NCBI GenBank assembly: GCA_036563805.1
Contig: DATCLS010000102.1
Coordinates: 109,783-173,782 of the forward strand
DNA: 64,000 bases
Direction of reading: 5' to 3'
DNA from: DATCLS01 sp036563805
Lineage (GTDB): Bacteria; Actinomycetota; Acidimicrobiia; Acidimicrobiales; VFJN01
The notes beneath the pieces were generated by a model that worked only from the letters and a program-made list of their open reading frames with translations, ran no database searches and was not told the origin of the DNA. Of this stretch, positions 57,182 to 64,000 are shown one piece after another (position 1 is the first letter of the stretch; every line of letters begins with the position of its first letter). Made by a program: the position numbers and the translations under genes.

Positions 57182-58237
57182 ATGAAGCTGGCGCTGCGGC
57201 TCGATCTCTACCGGGCTGCCGAGCTGCGGGTGCCCGTCGAGCTGGTGCGCCGGGCCGAGGAGCTCGGCTACCACTCGGTGTGGTCCGCCGAGGCCTACGG
57301 CACCGACGCCCTGTCCCCGCTGGCCTACCTGGCGGCGGTGACCGACCGGATCCGGCTCGGCACCGCCGTCGCCCAGCTGGCCGCCCGCCCGCCGGCCACG
57401 CTGGCCATGCACGCCCTGACCATCGACGCGCTGGCGGGCGGCGGCCGGGTGATCGTCGGCATCGGCGTGTCGGGCCCCCAGATCGTCGAAGGCTGGTACG
57501 GCCAGCCGTGGGGCCGGCCCAACGCCCGCCTGCGCGACTACGTGGCCATCGTGCGCAAGGTGCTCGACCGCGAGGGGCCGGTGGCCCACGACGGCGAGGA
57601 GATCAGCCTCCCCTACCGGGGGCCGGGCGCGCTCGGCCAGGGCAAGGCGCTGCGGTCGATCCTCCACCCCCGGGCGCGGATCCCGGTGTGGCTGGCGGCC
57701 GGCGGCCCCCGCAACACGGAGCTGGCGGCCGAGGTGGCCGACGGCTGGCTCCCGATGGGCCTGGGCCCGGGCGGGACCGACGCCTACCGCGAGCCGCTGG
57801 CGCGGGGGTTCGCCCACCGGACCGACGGCCGCGCCCCCCACGACTTCGAGGTGTTCAGCGGCCTGACCGTCCGCATCACCGACGACGTGCAGGGAGCGCT
57901 CGACGCCATGAAGCCGCTGACCGCCATGTACGTCGGCGGCATGGGCAGCGAGACCCACAACTACCACCGCGACGCCATGGCCCGGCGGGGCTTCCCCGAG
58001 GCGGCCGAGCGGATCGGCGAGCTGTGGCGGGCCGGGCGGCGGGAGGAGGCCCGCGACGCCGTGCCCGACGAGTACCTGGAACAGACGGCGCTGGTCGGCC
58101 CGCCGGCCCGCATCCGGGCGCGGTGGCCGGACGTGCAGCCGCCCGGAGTCACCGGACTGATCGTGGGCACCGACCAGCCCGAGGCCCTGGAGCTGCTCGC
58201 CGAGTTGGCCGGCACCCGGGAGGCGGCGCGGGCATGA
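57182..58237 (+). CDS. LLM-class F420-dependent oxidoreductase
   Basis: A 351-residue luciferase-like F420 oxidoreductase (TIGR03559-like): MKLALRLDLYRAAELRVPVELVRRAEELGYHSVWSAEAYGTDALSPLAYLAAVTDRIRLGTAVAQ, then GRVIVGIGVSGPQIVEGWYGQPWGRP and RIPVWLAAGGPRNTELAAEVADGWLP. GAVP-like C-terminal helices include ALVGPPARIRARWPD. ATG after GAGGGGGACGGACC. First gene of a two-gene unit with an enoyl-CoA hydratase (ATGA overlap), under a strong inverted-repeat operator. It may act on a CoA-ester pathway intermediate. Confidence 0.88.
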   Translation: MKLALRLDLYRAAELRVPVELVRRAEELGYHSVWSAEAYGTDALSPLAYLAAVTDRIRLGTAVAQLAARPPATLAMHALTIDALAGGGRVIVGIGVSGPQIVEGWYGQPWGRPNARLRDYVAIVRKVLDREGPVAHDGEEISLPYRGPGALGQGKALRSILHPRARIPVWLAAGGPRNTELAAEVADGWLPMGLGPGGTDAYREPLARGFAHRTDGRAPHDFEVFSGLTVRITDDVQGALDAMKPLTAMYVGGMGSETHNYHRDAMARRGFPEAAERIGELWRAGRREEARDAVPDEYLEQTALVGPPARIRARWPDVQPPGVTGLIVGTDQPEALELLAELAGTREAARA

Positions 58238-59046
58238 GCGACGACCTGATCCTGGTCGACGAGCCGGCCGAGCACGTCCGACGGCTCACGCTCAACCGGC
58301 CGGAGAAGCGCAACGCCATCTCGACGCCGCTGCGGGTCACGCTGCTCGAGCACCTCCAGGCCCACGACCACGACGACGACGTGCGGGTCACGATCGTGCG
58401 CGGCGCCGGGCCCTGCTTCTCGGCCGGCTACGACCTGGCGGCCGGCTCGCTCATGGAGGGCTCGCCGTTCCACTCGGCCCCCGGCCCGGGCCAGTGGGCC
58501 CGGCAGGCCAACGACACCTGGTTCAGCGTGTGGGACCTGGCCAAGCCGGTGATCGCCCAGGTCCACGGGTACGCCATCGCCGGCGGCACCGAGCTGGCCT
58601 CGGCCTGCGACCTCGTGTACGTGGCCGAGGACGCCCAGATCAGCTACCCGATCGTCCGCGTCGCCAGCCCGCCCGACTGGCAGTACCACACGGTCGTGCT
58701 CGGCCTGCGCCGATCGATGGAGCTGATGCTGACCGGCGACGCCATCACCGGCGCCGAGGCGGCCGCCATCGGCTGGGCCAACCGGGCCTTCCCGGCCGAC
58801 CGGCTGGAGGAGGAGGTGCTGGCCGTGGCCAAGCGGATCGCCGGCGTGCCCAGCGACCTGACCCAGCTCAACAAGCGGTCGGTGCACCGGGCCTTCGACG
58901 TGTGGGGGGCGCGGGCGGCCATCCGGGCCGGGACCGAGCTCCAGGCGCTGGCCAGCCAGACGGCCAGCGCCAAGGCGTTCGTCGAGCAGGCGCTGGCCAA
59001 CGCCAAGCGCGCCGCATCCCCGCCGGGCGGGCCCGGCGGGGACTGA
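58234..59046 (+). CDS. Enoyl-CoA hydratase/isomerase (crotonase family)
   Basis: A 270-residue crotonase. NRPEKRNAISTPLRVTLLEHL, GAGPCFSAGYDLAAG (first oxyanion-hole segment), AQVHGYAIAGGTELASACDLVYVAEDAQISYP (second), and GDAITGAEAAAIGWANRAFPADRL. The canonical hydratase Glu pair is not obvious, so isomerase or another crotonase reaction is possible. ATG overlaps the monooxygenase stop by 4 bp. A 9-bp-stem hairpin begins two bases after its stop. Confidence 0.88.
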   Translation: MSDDLILVDEPAEHVRRLTLNRPEKRNAISTPLRVTLLEHLQAHDHDDDVRVTIVRGAGPCFSAGYDLAAGSLMEGSPFHSAPGPGQWARQANDTWFSVWDLAKPVIAQVHGYAIAGGTELASACDLVYVAEDAQISYPIVRVASPPDWQYHTVVLGLRRSMELMLTGDAITGAEAAAIGWANRAFPADRLEEEVLAVAKRIAGVPSDLTQLNKRSVHRAFDVWGARAAIRAGTELQALASQTASAKAFVEQALANAKRAASPPGGPGGD

Positions 59047-59048
59047 CG

Positions 59049-59073
59049 GGCGCCCCGCGCCGGACGGGGCGCC
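59049..59073 (+). terminator. Hairpin directly after the crotonase gene
   Basis: GGCGCCCCG (59049-59057) pairs perfectly with CGGGGCGCC (59065-59073) around a 7-base loop, two bases after the stop. The remaining intergenic stretch 59074-59319 holds nothing else I recognise. Confidence 0.5.
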
Positions 59074-59319
59074 GACCGGCGATCCGTCTCGTCGGCGCGG
59101 CCGCCTCGTCGCCTCGTCGAGGTCGCGCGCCGGCGGCGCGGGCGGCGGGGCGGTGGGGCGGACGCTTCCGGTCGCCCGCCGTCGTCGCCGGCCCCCGGCC
59201 CTCGCCGGTGTCGGGGCCGCCGGGCTCCGACGTGCCGGTCGTCCGCCCGGAGCCGTCCTGCTCGGCGTCGTCGTGGTGATCGACGACGGCCCGGGGCGGC
59301 CGCCAGCTCGCGAACCGGG

Positions 59320-59616
59320 TCAGATCTCGAACTGGATCGACGCCCGCTCGGTCACGATCGGCGTGACGAGGCTCTCGATCAGCGCCCGGTGCTCGGGGTG
59401 GTCGCGGTAGGTCAGGTAGTCGTCGGCCGTGGCGAAGTCGCCCACAACGACGTAGTCCCAGCTGGCCTCGTTGATGCCCAGGTCGCGCCCGTGCCGGTAG
59501 TCGAGCATGACGCCCACGGCCTCGGGCAGCCGGTCGAGCCCCGCGGCCAGGGCCCGGACCTGCTCGCCAGAGACGTCGGCGCCGAAGCGGAACAGGGCGA
59601 CGTGGCGGACGGGCAT
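59320..59616 (-). CDS. Dabb (stress-responsive alpha/beta barrel) domain protein
   Basis: A 98-residue protein, exactly one Dabb domain: VRHVALFRFGADVSGEQVRALAAGLDRLPE, a central YRHGRDLGINEASWDYVVVGDFATADDYLTYRDHPEHRALIESLVTPI. The final strand is RASIQFEI. Such proteins form dimeric barrels and occur as small cyclases or unknown enzymes; the internal His residues could be catalytic. It lies 10 bp after the TetR gene on the same strand, so probably co-transcribed with it. Confidence 0.88.
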   Translation of the reverse strand: MPVRHVALFRFGADVSGEQVRALAAGLDRLPEAVGVMLDYRHGRDLGINEASWDYVVVGDFATADDYLTYRDHPEHRALIESLVTPIVTERASIQFEI

Positions 59617-59626
59617 GGCCGCGACA

Positions 59627-60499
59627 CTAACCAGCCCGCCGGCGGGCGATGTGCGCCTCGATCCCGTCGAGGATCCGCTCGAGGCCGAAGTGGAACAGGT
59701 ACCCGGTGTCGAGGTGGGGGGCGCTGAGCGCCTCGCCCACCCGCGACGTCACCGGGTAGTTCCGGTCGGCCAGCAGCTGGTTGAGCGTCGGCAGCAGCCG
59801 GTACCACCACTCCTCGTCGCTCAGGCCCGAGGCTTCGGCGTCGCGCCGGATGGCCCGCAGGCGCCGGGCCGCCCCGGCCACGTGCTCGTAGATCAGCTCG
59901 ATCGTGGCGGTCATCTCGAACTCGTCGAGCCCGATGCCGTCGACGAGGGCGATGTCGCGCTCGTACCGGTCCATCAGGTTCGGCCCGGTCGCCGGCCGGG
60001 TGAGCGGCACGTCGAGCAGCCACTCGTGCCGCTGGTAGAGGTCCCAGTACTCCTCGGCCATGCGGCGCAGGCCGGCCCGCCAGCCGGGCTGGCTCTCGCC
60101 CCGGTCGCCGCCAGCCAGGGCGTCGCCGTCGGCGGGGGCGTCGCCAGCGAGGGCGTCGCCGTCGGCGGGGGCGTCGCCGACGAGGACGTCCGTCGCGCCG
60201 CCGGTGGCGCCGGCGGCGGCCGGCGGGTCGGTCGGGAGCTCCCCGTGCACCTCCTCGACCATGAGCACGACGAGCTCCTGCTTGCCCGGCACGTAGGTGT
60301 AGAGCGACATGGCGCCCACGCCGAGCCGCTCGGCGACGCGGCGCATGGACAGGGCCTCGAGGCCCGCCTCGTCGGCCAGCTCGATCCCCGCCCGCACGAT
60401 GCGCCCCACGGTGAGGCCCGAGCGCGCCGAGGGCTGCTCCTCACCCCGCCACAGCAGACGCCAGAGCTGGGGGTCGTCGAGCCGTCGCTTGTCAGCCAT
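59627..60499 (-). CDS. TetR-family transcriptional regulator
   Basis: A 290-residue TetR protein with a TetR-class C-terminal domain. HTH at about 30-75: VGRIVRAGIELADEAGLEALSMRRVAERLGVGAMSLYTYVPGKQELVVLMVEEV. Residues 108-129 contain an exact tandem duplication of GDAPADGDALA, encoded by a 33-bp DNA repeat, in a loop between DNA-binding and ligand domains. Divergent from an ABC exporter, with a four-half-site operator in the 63-bp gap. Likely represses the exporter and itself, as for tetracycline- or drug-responsive regulators. Confidence 0.92.
   Translation of the reverse strand: MADKRRLDDPQLWRLLWRGEEQPSARSGLTVGRIVRAGIELADEAGLEALSMRRVAERLGVGAMSLYTYVPGKQELVVLMVEEVHGELPTDPPAAAGATGGATDVLVGDAPADGDALAGDAPADGDALAGGDRGESQPGWRAGLRRMAEEYWDLYQRHEWLLDVPLTRPATGPNLMDRYERDIALVDGIGLDEFEMTATIELIYEHVAGAARRLRAIRRDAEASGLSDEEWWYRLLPTLNQLLADRNYPVTSRVGEALSAPHLDTGYLFHFGLERILDGIEAHIARRRAG
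60118..60178. repeat. In-frame 33-bp tandem repeat inside the TetR gene
   Basis: An identical 28-base block occurs at 60118-60145 and 60151-60178, period 33 bp, encoding two copies of an 11-residue Gly/Asp/Ala segment in the TetR regulator. The period is a multiple of three, so the reading frame is kept. Confidence 0.85.
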
Positions 60500-60532
60500 G
60501 TCGGGCCGCAGTGTACCCAGGCGTGGCGCCAT

Positions 60533-60559
60533 TCGTACTTTGTACGGTACGCTGTACGA
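60533..60559. promoter_or_regulatory. TetR operator with four GTAC half-sites
   Basis: The 27-bp region reads TCGTAC, TTT, GTAC, G, GTAC-overlapping centre, then GCT, GTACGA. The outer arms TCGTAC/GTACGA and the inner GTAC-G-GTAC are symmetric about the same centre; the 3-bp spacers are not. It ends three bases before the ATG of the ABC ATPase at 60563 and lies between the two divergent genes. Confidence 0.75.
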
Positions 60560-60562
60560 TCG

Positions 60563-61618
60563 ATGATCGAGGCACGTCAGCTCGCGAGGACGTTCACGAC
60601 CAAGGCGGGCGTGGTCGAGGCGGTCGCCGGCATCGACCTGGACGTCGAGGAGGGCGAGCTCGTCGCTTTCCTCGGCCCCAACGGCGCCGGGAAATCGACC
60701 ACGCTCCGCATGCTCACCACCCTCCTCCCCCCCACCTCGGGCTCGGCCGTGGTCGCCGGGCACGACGTGGTGCGCGAACCGGCTGCCGTGCGCCGCCAGA
60801 TCGGCTACATCGGCCAAGGCAACGGCGCCGGCCATTACCACCAGGTCCGCGACGAGGTCGTGCTGCAGGGCCGGGCCTACGGGCTCGGCTGGCGCGCCGC
60901 CGCCCGGCGGGCCGACGAGCTGCTGGACGCGCTCCAGCTCGGGTCGCTGGCCATGCGGACGGCCGGCACCCTGTCGGGCGGTCAGCGGCGCCGCCTCGAC
61001 ATCGCCCTGGGGCTGGTGCACGCGCCCCGGCTGCTGTTCCTCGACGAGCCGTCGACCGGGCTCGACCCCCAGAACCGGGCCCACCTGTGGGACCACGTGC
61101 TCGGGGTGCGCGAGCGGTTCGGCACCACGCTGTTCCTCACCACCCACTACCTCGAAGAGGCCGACACGATGGCCGAACGGGTCATGGTCATCGACCACGG
61201 CCGGGTCATCGCCGACGACACGCCGGCCAGGCTCAAGGCCGACCTGGCCGGCGACCGGCTCGTCCTCGCCCTGGCCGACCCGGCCGACGCCGGGCCGACC
61301 CGCGAGGCGGCCGAGCGGCTGGCGCCGATCCACGCCTTCGAGGCCGACGGGGCCACGGTCCACCTGCGGGTGCCCGGCGGGGCCGAGGTGGTGCCGCCGC
61401 TGCTGCGCGAGCTCGACCACCGGGGCGTGGTGGTGCGCAGCGCCGAGGTCGTCCGGCCAACGCTCGACGACGTGTTCCTCGCCCTGACCGGGCGCAGCCT
61501 GCGGGAGGAGTCGGAGGCCGGGGCGCCGGAGCCCGGGGCGGTGGAATCCGGGCCGCCCGGGGGCGGGCCGCCGGGCGGCGGCGCGTCCGATCCCGCCGGC
61601 GCGGAGGTGGCGGCGTGA
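60563..61618 (+). CDS. ABC exporter ATP-binding protein (DrrA-like)
   Basis: A 351-residue ABC ATPase. Walker A GPNGAGKSTT at about 36, Q-loop YIGQGNGAGHYHQVRDEV, signature LSGGQRRRLDIALGL, Walker B LLFLDEPSTGLDP and switch TTHYLEEADTMAERVMVI. A C-terminal DrrA-type extension (about 220-320) ends in a Gly/Pro/Ala-rich tail. The ATG sits three bases from the TetR operator and lacks a Shine-Dalgarno, so a leaderless mRNA is likely. GTGA overlap with the permease gene. Confidence 0.92.
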   Translation: MIEARQLARTFTTKAGVVEAVAGIDLDVEEGELVAFLGPNGAGKSTTLRMLTTLLPPTSGSAVVAGHDVVREPAAVRRQIGYIGQGNGAGHYHQVRDEVVLQGRAYGLGWRAAARRADELLDALQLGSLAMRTAGTLSGGQRRRLDIALGLVHAPRLLFLDEPSTGLDPQNRAHLWDHVLGVRERFGTTLFLTTHYLEEADTMAERVMVIDHGRVIADDTPARLKADLAGDRLVLALADPADAGPTREAAERLAPIHAFEADGATVHLRVPGGAEVVPPLLRELDHRGVVVRSAEVVRPTLDDVFLALTGRSLREESEAGAPEPGAVESGPPGGGPPGGGASDPAGAEVAA

Positions 61619-62466
61619 GCGGGGCGGCGACGGGTGCGGCGAGGGGCGCCATGGCGGACGCGGTGACGGTCGCCCCGCGGGGCCCGGTGGCGGCGGCCCT
61701 CGACGACACGGTGACGGTCTTCGTCCGCCAGGCGCTGCCCACGCTGCGCAGCCCGTCCGGGCTGGTCTTCGGCATGCTGCAGCCGCTCGTGTTCCTGGCG
61801 CTGTTCGGGCCGCTGCTCGACGGCACCGGCACGACGGAGGCCTTCGGCCTCGGCGACGCCGGCGGCGACACCTGGCAGTGGTTCGTGCCGGGCGTGCTGA
61901 TCATGCTCGCCCTGTTCGGCACGACCGGCACCGGCTACATGCTCCTCACCGAGATGCAGACCGGCTCGCACGAGCGGCTGCTCGTCACCCCGGTGGGGCG
62001 GACGGCGATGCTGGCCGGGCGCACGCTCAACGACGTGGCCACGCTAGTCGCCCAAGCGGTCCTGATCGTGGCCGTGATGGTGCCGTTCGGGTTCGACCTC
62101 CACCTGCCGGGCGCCCTGCTCGGCCTCGGGGTGCTGGCCGTGCTCGGCGTGGCGCTCGGGGCGCTGTCGCACGCGCTGGCCATCGCCTGCCGCGAGCAGC
62201 AGGAGAGCTTCTACATGATCCAGTCGAGCATCCAGTTCCCGTTGCTGTTCCTGTCGGGGCTGATGCTGCCGCTGGAGGCGGCGCCCGGCTGGATGGAGGC
62301 CGCCGGCCGACTCAACCCGCTGACCTACGTCGTCGAGGCGCTCCGGGCGCTGTTCGACGGCCGGGTCGTGGTCGGCGACGTCGGCTGGGGCGTGGCGGTG
62401 GTGGCGGCGCTGGCCGGCGTCGGCCTCGCCGTCGGCACCCGGGCCATGCGGCGGGCCAACGCCTGA
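61615..62466 (+). CDS. ABC-2 type exporter permease
   Basis: A 283-residue membrane protein with about six membrane segments: SGLVFGMLQPLVFLALFGPLL, WQWFVPGVLIMLALFGTTGTGYMLL, TLVAQAVLIVAVMVPFGFDL, LLGLGVLAVLGVALGALSHALAIAC, SSIQFPLLFLSGLMLPLEAAPGWMEAAGRLNPLTYVVEALRALF and VAVVAALAGVGLAVG. It is the DrrB-type partner of the preceding ATPase. GTG start at 61615 overlaps the ATPase stop by 4 bp. Confidence 0.9.
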   Translation: MSGAATGAARGAMADAVTVAPRGPVAAALDDTVTVFVRQALPTLRSPSGLVFGMLQPLVFLALFGPLLDGTGTTEAFGLGDAGGDTWQWFVPGVLIMLALFGTTGTGYMLLTEMQTGSHERLLVTPVGRTAMLAGRTLNDVATLVAQAVLIVAVMVPFGFDLHLPGALLGLGVLAVLGVALGALSHALAIACREQQESFYMIQSSIQFPLLFLSGLMLPLEAAPGWMEAAGRLNPLTYVVEALRALFDGRVVVGDVGWGVAVVAALAGVGLAVGTRAMRRANA

Positions 62467-62591
62467 GGGCCGCCGGGTCGGCGCCGCGTCGGGTCTCGGA
62501 CCGGGGTCGACTCCCGGTGGGGTCCCCGGATCGGGGGCCCCGGGGTCCGGTCCGTGCCCGGGCGCCGGGGCGGGTGGCCGGGGCCGGGAGA

Positions 62592-62655
62592 CCGGGGCCG
62601 ACCGTGCGGCCGGGCAGCCGGGGCCGGGCGGCCGGGGCCGACCGTGCGGCCGGGC
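62592..62655. repeat. Two-copy 24-bp direct repeat, period 40 bp
   Basis: A 24-base G/C block beginning CCGGGGCCGACCGTGCGGCC occurs at 62592-62615 and 62632-62655. It lies in the 191-bp gap between the convergent ABC permease and cytochrome c genes, close to the stop of the latter. Confidence 0.75.
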
Positions 62656-62657
62656 GG

Positions 62658-63110
62658 TCAGCCCTGGTCGGCGAGCGCCTCGAGGTAGGCGACCAGGGCG
62701 TCGATCTCGGCGTCGGTCAGGTCGTAGCTGGGCATGACCGGGTTGAAGCCCTCCACGACCTCCTCGCGCGGCTCGCGCACCGAGCGCGCCACGTAGTCCC
62801 GGTCGACCACTACCGTCTCGCCGCCCTCGAGCTCGACGGTCGAGCCCCACAGCCCCGCCCAGGTCGGGCCGGTCCCATCGTCGCCGTCGGCGGAGTGGCA
62901 GCTCACGCAGCCCTTGTCCTGGGCGAGCTGGCGGCCCTCCTCGGCGGCGGCGTCGAGGGGCGGCAGGTCGTCGCCGCCATCGTCGTCGTCCCCGCCGCAC
63001 GCGGCCCCCACGGCCAGGACGACGGCCGCCAGCGCCAGCGCCGGGGCGGTCAGCGCCCGGGGCCGGGCATGGGGCCTCGGGGGACGGGGCCTCACGGCAC
63101 CGGGCCTCAC
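62658..63110 (-). CDS. Cytochrome c-type lipoprotein
   Basis: A 150-residue protein. A basic N-terminus, the hydrophobic LTAPALALAAVVLAVGAAC with lipobox Cys, an acidic GGDDDD linker, then a class I cytochrome c domain: heme motif CVSCH in DKGCVSCHSADGDDGTGPTWAGLWG and axial Met in NPVMPSYDLTDAEIDALVAYLEAL. It resembles the cytochrome c domains attached to heme-copper oxidases. GTG 63110 overlaps the stop of the zf-HC2 gene by 4 bp; GTG 63095 is an alternative. Likely an envelope electron carrier. Confidence 0.85.
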   Translation of the reverse strand: MRPGAVRPRPPRPHARPRALTAPALALAAVVLAVGAACGGDDDDGGDDLPPLDAAAEEGRQLAQDKGCVSCHSADGDDGTGPTWAGLWGSTVELEGGETVVVDRDYVARSVREPREEVVEGFNPVMPSYDLTDAEIDALVAYLEALADQG

Positions 63111-63796
63111 AGCGCCCGCTCCCGGGGCTCGCCGGCCGCGGCGGGCGGGACGGCCCGGAGCCGCGGCCGCCCGGCGGCGCCGGTGGCGCGCAGCCGGTCG
63201 GTGGCCGCCGTGCCCGTCCGGGGCCGGCGGGGGGCCGGCAGGGCGAGCAGCCAGATGAGCGGCACGCTGATCAGCTCGGGCACGTGGAGGGCCTCGCCGC
63301 CCAGCGGCACCTGCCCGTCCACGATGTCGACCACAGCTGTGATCACCAGGGCGGCGGCCAGGGTGGCGGCCACGGGCAGCAGCGTCCGGGCCCGGGCGGG
63401 GCGGGCCACGACCACCAGCAGCGCGGCGCCGTAGGCGAGCGTGAACGCGCCAAGGTGGCGGGCCTCGTGGGCGGAGGCCGACGCCTCCTCCCCCAGCAGG
63501 GCGGGAACGGACAGCACGACGATCTCGACGGCCACCACCGCCAGCAGCGCTCGGACGAGGCCCCACCGACTGGCTCGATCGGCGATCCGGTCGAGCTTGA
63601 CGATCCGGCGGGACAGGTCGGGCATCGGGGCGGCGGGCGCCACGGCGGCGTGGCGGCGCAGCCGGACGGCCGCCTCGCCGAAGCGCCGGCAGTCCCCGCA
63701 CCGGGCGACGTGCGCCTCGACCAGGCGGGGGTCGATGCCCGGCTCCTCGCCGTCCGCGGCGGCGGAGATGGCTTCGCACCAGGATTCGCAGGTCAC
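63107..63796 (-). CDS. zf-HC2 anti-sigma-like membrane protein
   Basis: A 229-residue protein. An N-terminal anti-sigma zinc-finger (CESWCEAISAAADGEEPG, then EAHVARCGDCRRF, the His-x3-Cys-x2-Cys core), then four or so membrane segments from about 78 to 190 (LVRALLAVVAVEIVVLSVPALL; LGAFTLAYGAALLVVVA; LLPVAATLAAALVITAVVDIV; ELISVPLIWLLALP), and a basic Arg/Pro-rich tail. The cognate sigma gene probably lies beyond the right edge. Coupled to the cytochrome c gene by GTGA, suggesting redox- or envelope-linked control. Confidence 0.82.
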   Translation of the reverse strand: MTCESWCEAISAAADGEEPGIDPRLVEAHVARCGDCRRFGEAAVRLRRHAAVAPAAPMPDLSRRIVKLDRIADRASRWGLVRALLAVVAVEIVVLSVPALLGEEASASAHEARHLGAFTLAYGAALLVVVARPARARTLLPVAATLAAALVITAVVDIVDGQVPLGGEALHVPELISVPLIWLLALPAPRRPRTGTAATDRLRATGAAGRPRLRAVPPAAAGEPRERAL

Positions 63797-63836
63797 ATCC
63801 AGTGGGGTCGCCGGCCGCCCCCGGCCGGTTCCCGGG

Positions 63837-64000
63837 GCGTCCGGGCTTTTCCGCGGGGACCGCGGCTGGAAGGACGCCGCCCCGGGCGTCCGGGCCTTTC
63901 CCCGGGGACCGCAGCTGGAAGGACGCCGCCCCGGGCGTCCGGGCCTTTCCCCGGGGACCGCAGCTGGAAGGACGCCGCCCCGGGCGTCCGGGCCTTTCCC
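63837..64000. repeat. 49-bp tandem repeat (minisatellite) running off the edge
   Basis: Units start at 63837, 63886, 63935 and 63984, exactly 49 bp apart. The last is cut by the window edge. Copies 2 and 3 appear identical; copy 1 differs at a few bases. Each unit junction contains GGACGCC-GCCCCG-GGCGTCC, a 7-bp-stem hairpin. The period is not a multiple of three, so the array is non-coding. It lies upstream of the zf-HC2 gene (63797-63836 is plain GC-rich sequence). Confidence 0.9.

Noticed and set aside
63837..64000. CRISPR array
   Set aside because: Units are contiguous 49-bp copies with no variable spacers, and there are no cas genes in the window.

Overview
The window is very GC-rich (roughly 73-75% by eye), densely packed, and rich in GTG starts and 1-14 bp stop/start overlaps. 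It carries many F420/flavin luciferase-like monooxygenases, IclR regulators, family III CoA-transferases, acyl-CoA dehydrogenases and a cytochrome P450. That content suggests chromosome of a soil or marine actinobacterium, plausibly of the Acidimicrobiia type. This is inference from gene content, because no rRNA or phylogenetic marker is present. I see no tRNA, rRNA, insertion sequence, prophage or CRISPR array.

Layout. 73-3999: an operon of monooxygenase, SDR, SGNH hydrolase and IclR regulator behind a tandem operator. 4491-5288: secreted S1 protease. 5406-7855: GT-C-like membrane protein plus NTF2-like enzyme. 7911-8534: conserved unknown protein. 8582-10593: ECF sigma factor with SnoaL-like tail, divergent from an F420 monooxygenase. 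10677-12998: quinoprotein sugar dehydrogenase divergent from an epoxide hydrolase. 13002-16898: P450, SDR, amidohydrolase and a truncated aldehyde dehydrogenase. 17074-20311: IclR regulator with two acyl-CoA dehydrogenases. 20540-24783: M23 peptidase, VOC/AraC pair, acyl-CoA ligase and monooxygenase. 24869-28805: amidohydrolase, enoyl-CoA hydratase, small ORF and ThDP enzyme. 28917-31460: GntR regulator, TauD-type dioxygenase and a NIPSNAP-like protein. 31471-36666: complete branched-chain-amino-acid-type ABC importer with permease and ATPase fused in one chain. 36948-38650: IclR and SDR. 38752-40538: a three-gene operon around a UGSC-family-like thiol protein. 40759-43910: double-domain CaiB CoA-transferase and TetR regulator. 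43943-46150: sulfatase. 46396-50501: acyl-CoA ligase, DUF1214-like protein and LigD-type polymerase. 50651-52725: dienelactone hydrolase and glycosyltransferase. 52840-55988: MarR-GNAT fusion, MarR and an ABC exporter. 56085-57071: iron-siderophore binding lipoprotein. 57182-59046: monooxygenase and enoyl-CoA hydratase. 59320-62466: Dabb protein, TetR regulator and a second ABC exporter. 62658-63796: cytochrome c lipoprotein and zf-HC2 membrane protein. A 49-bp tandem repeat runs off the right edge.

The enzymes fit a catabolic region: import (Liv transporter), activation to CoA esters (two ligases, a CoA-transferase), oxidation (monooxygenases, P450, dioxygenase, acyl-CoA dehydrogenases, SDRs) and cleavage (amidohydrolases, hydratases, epoxide, ester and sulfate hydrolases). 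Each module tends to have its own regulator and a visible palindromic operator. The least explained module is the UGSC-like operon at 38752-40538. The clearest non-coding observations are the paired operators, including a 13-mer shared by two distant promoters, related palindromes before the two MarR genes, and the terminal minisatellite.
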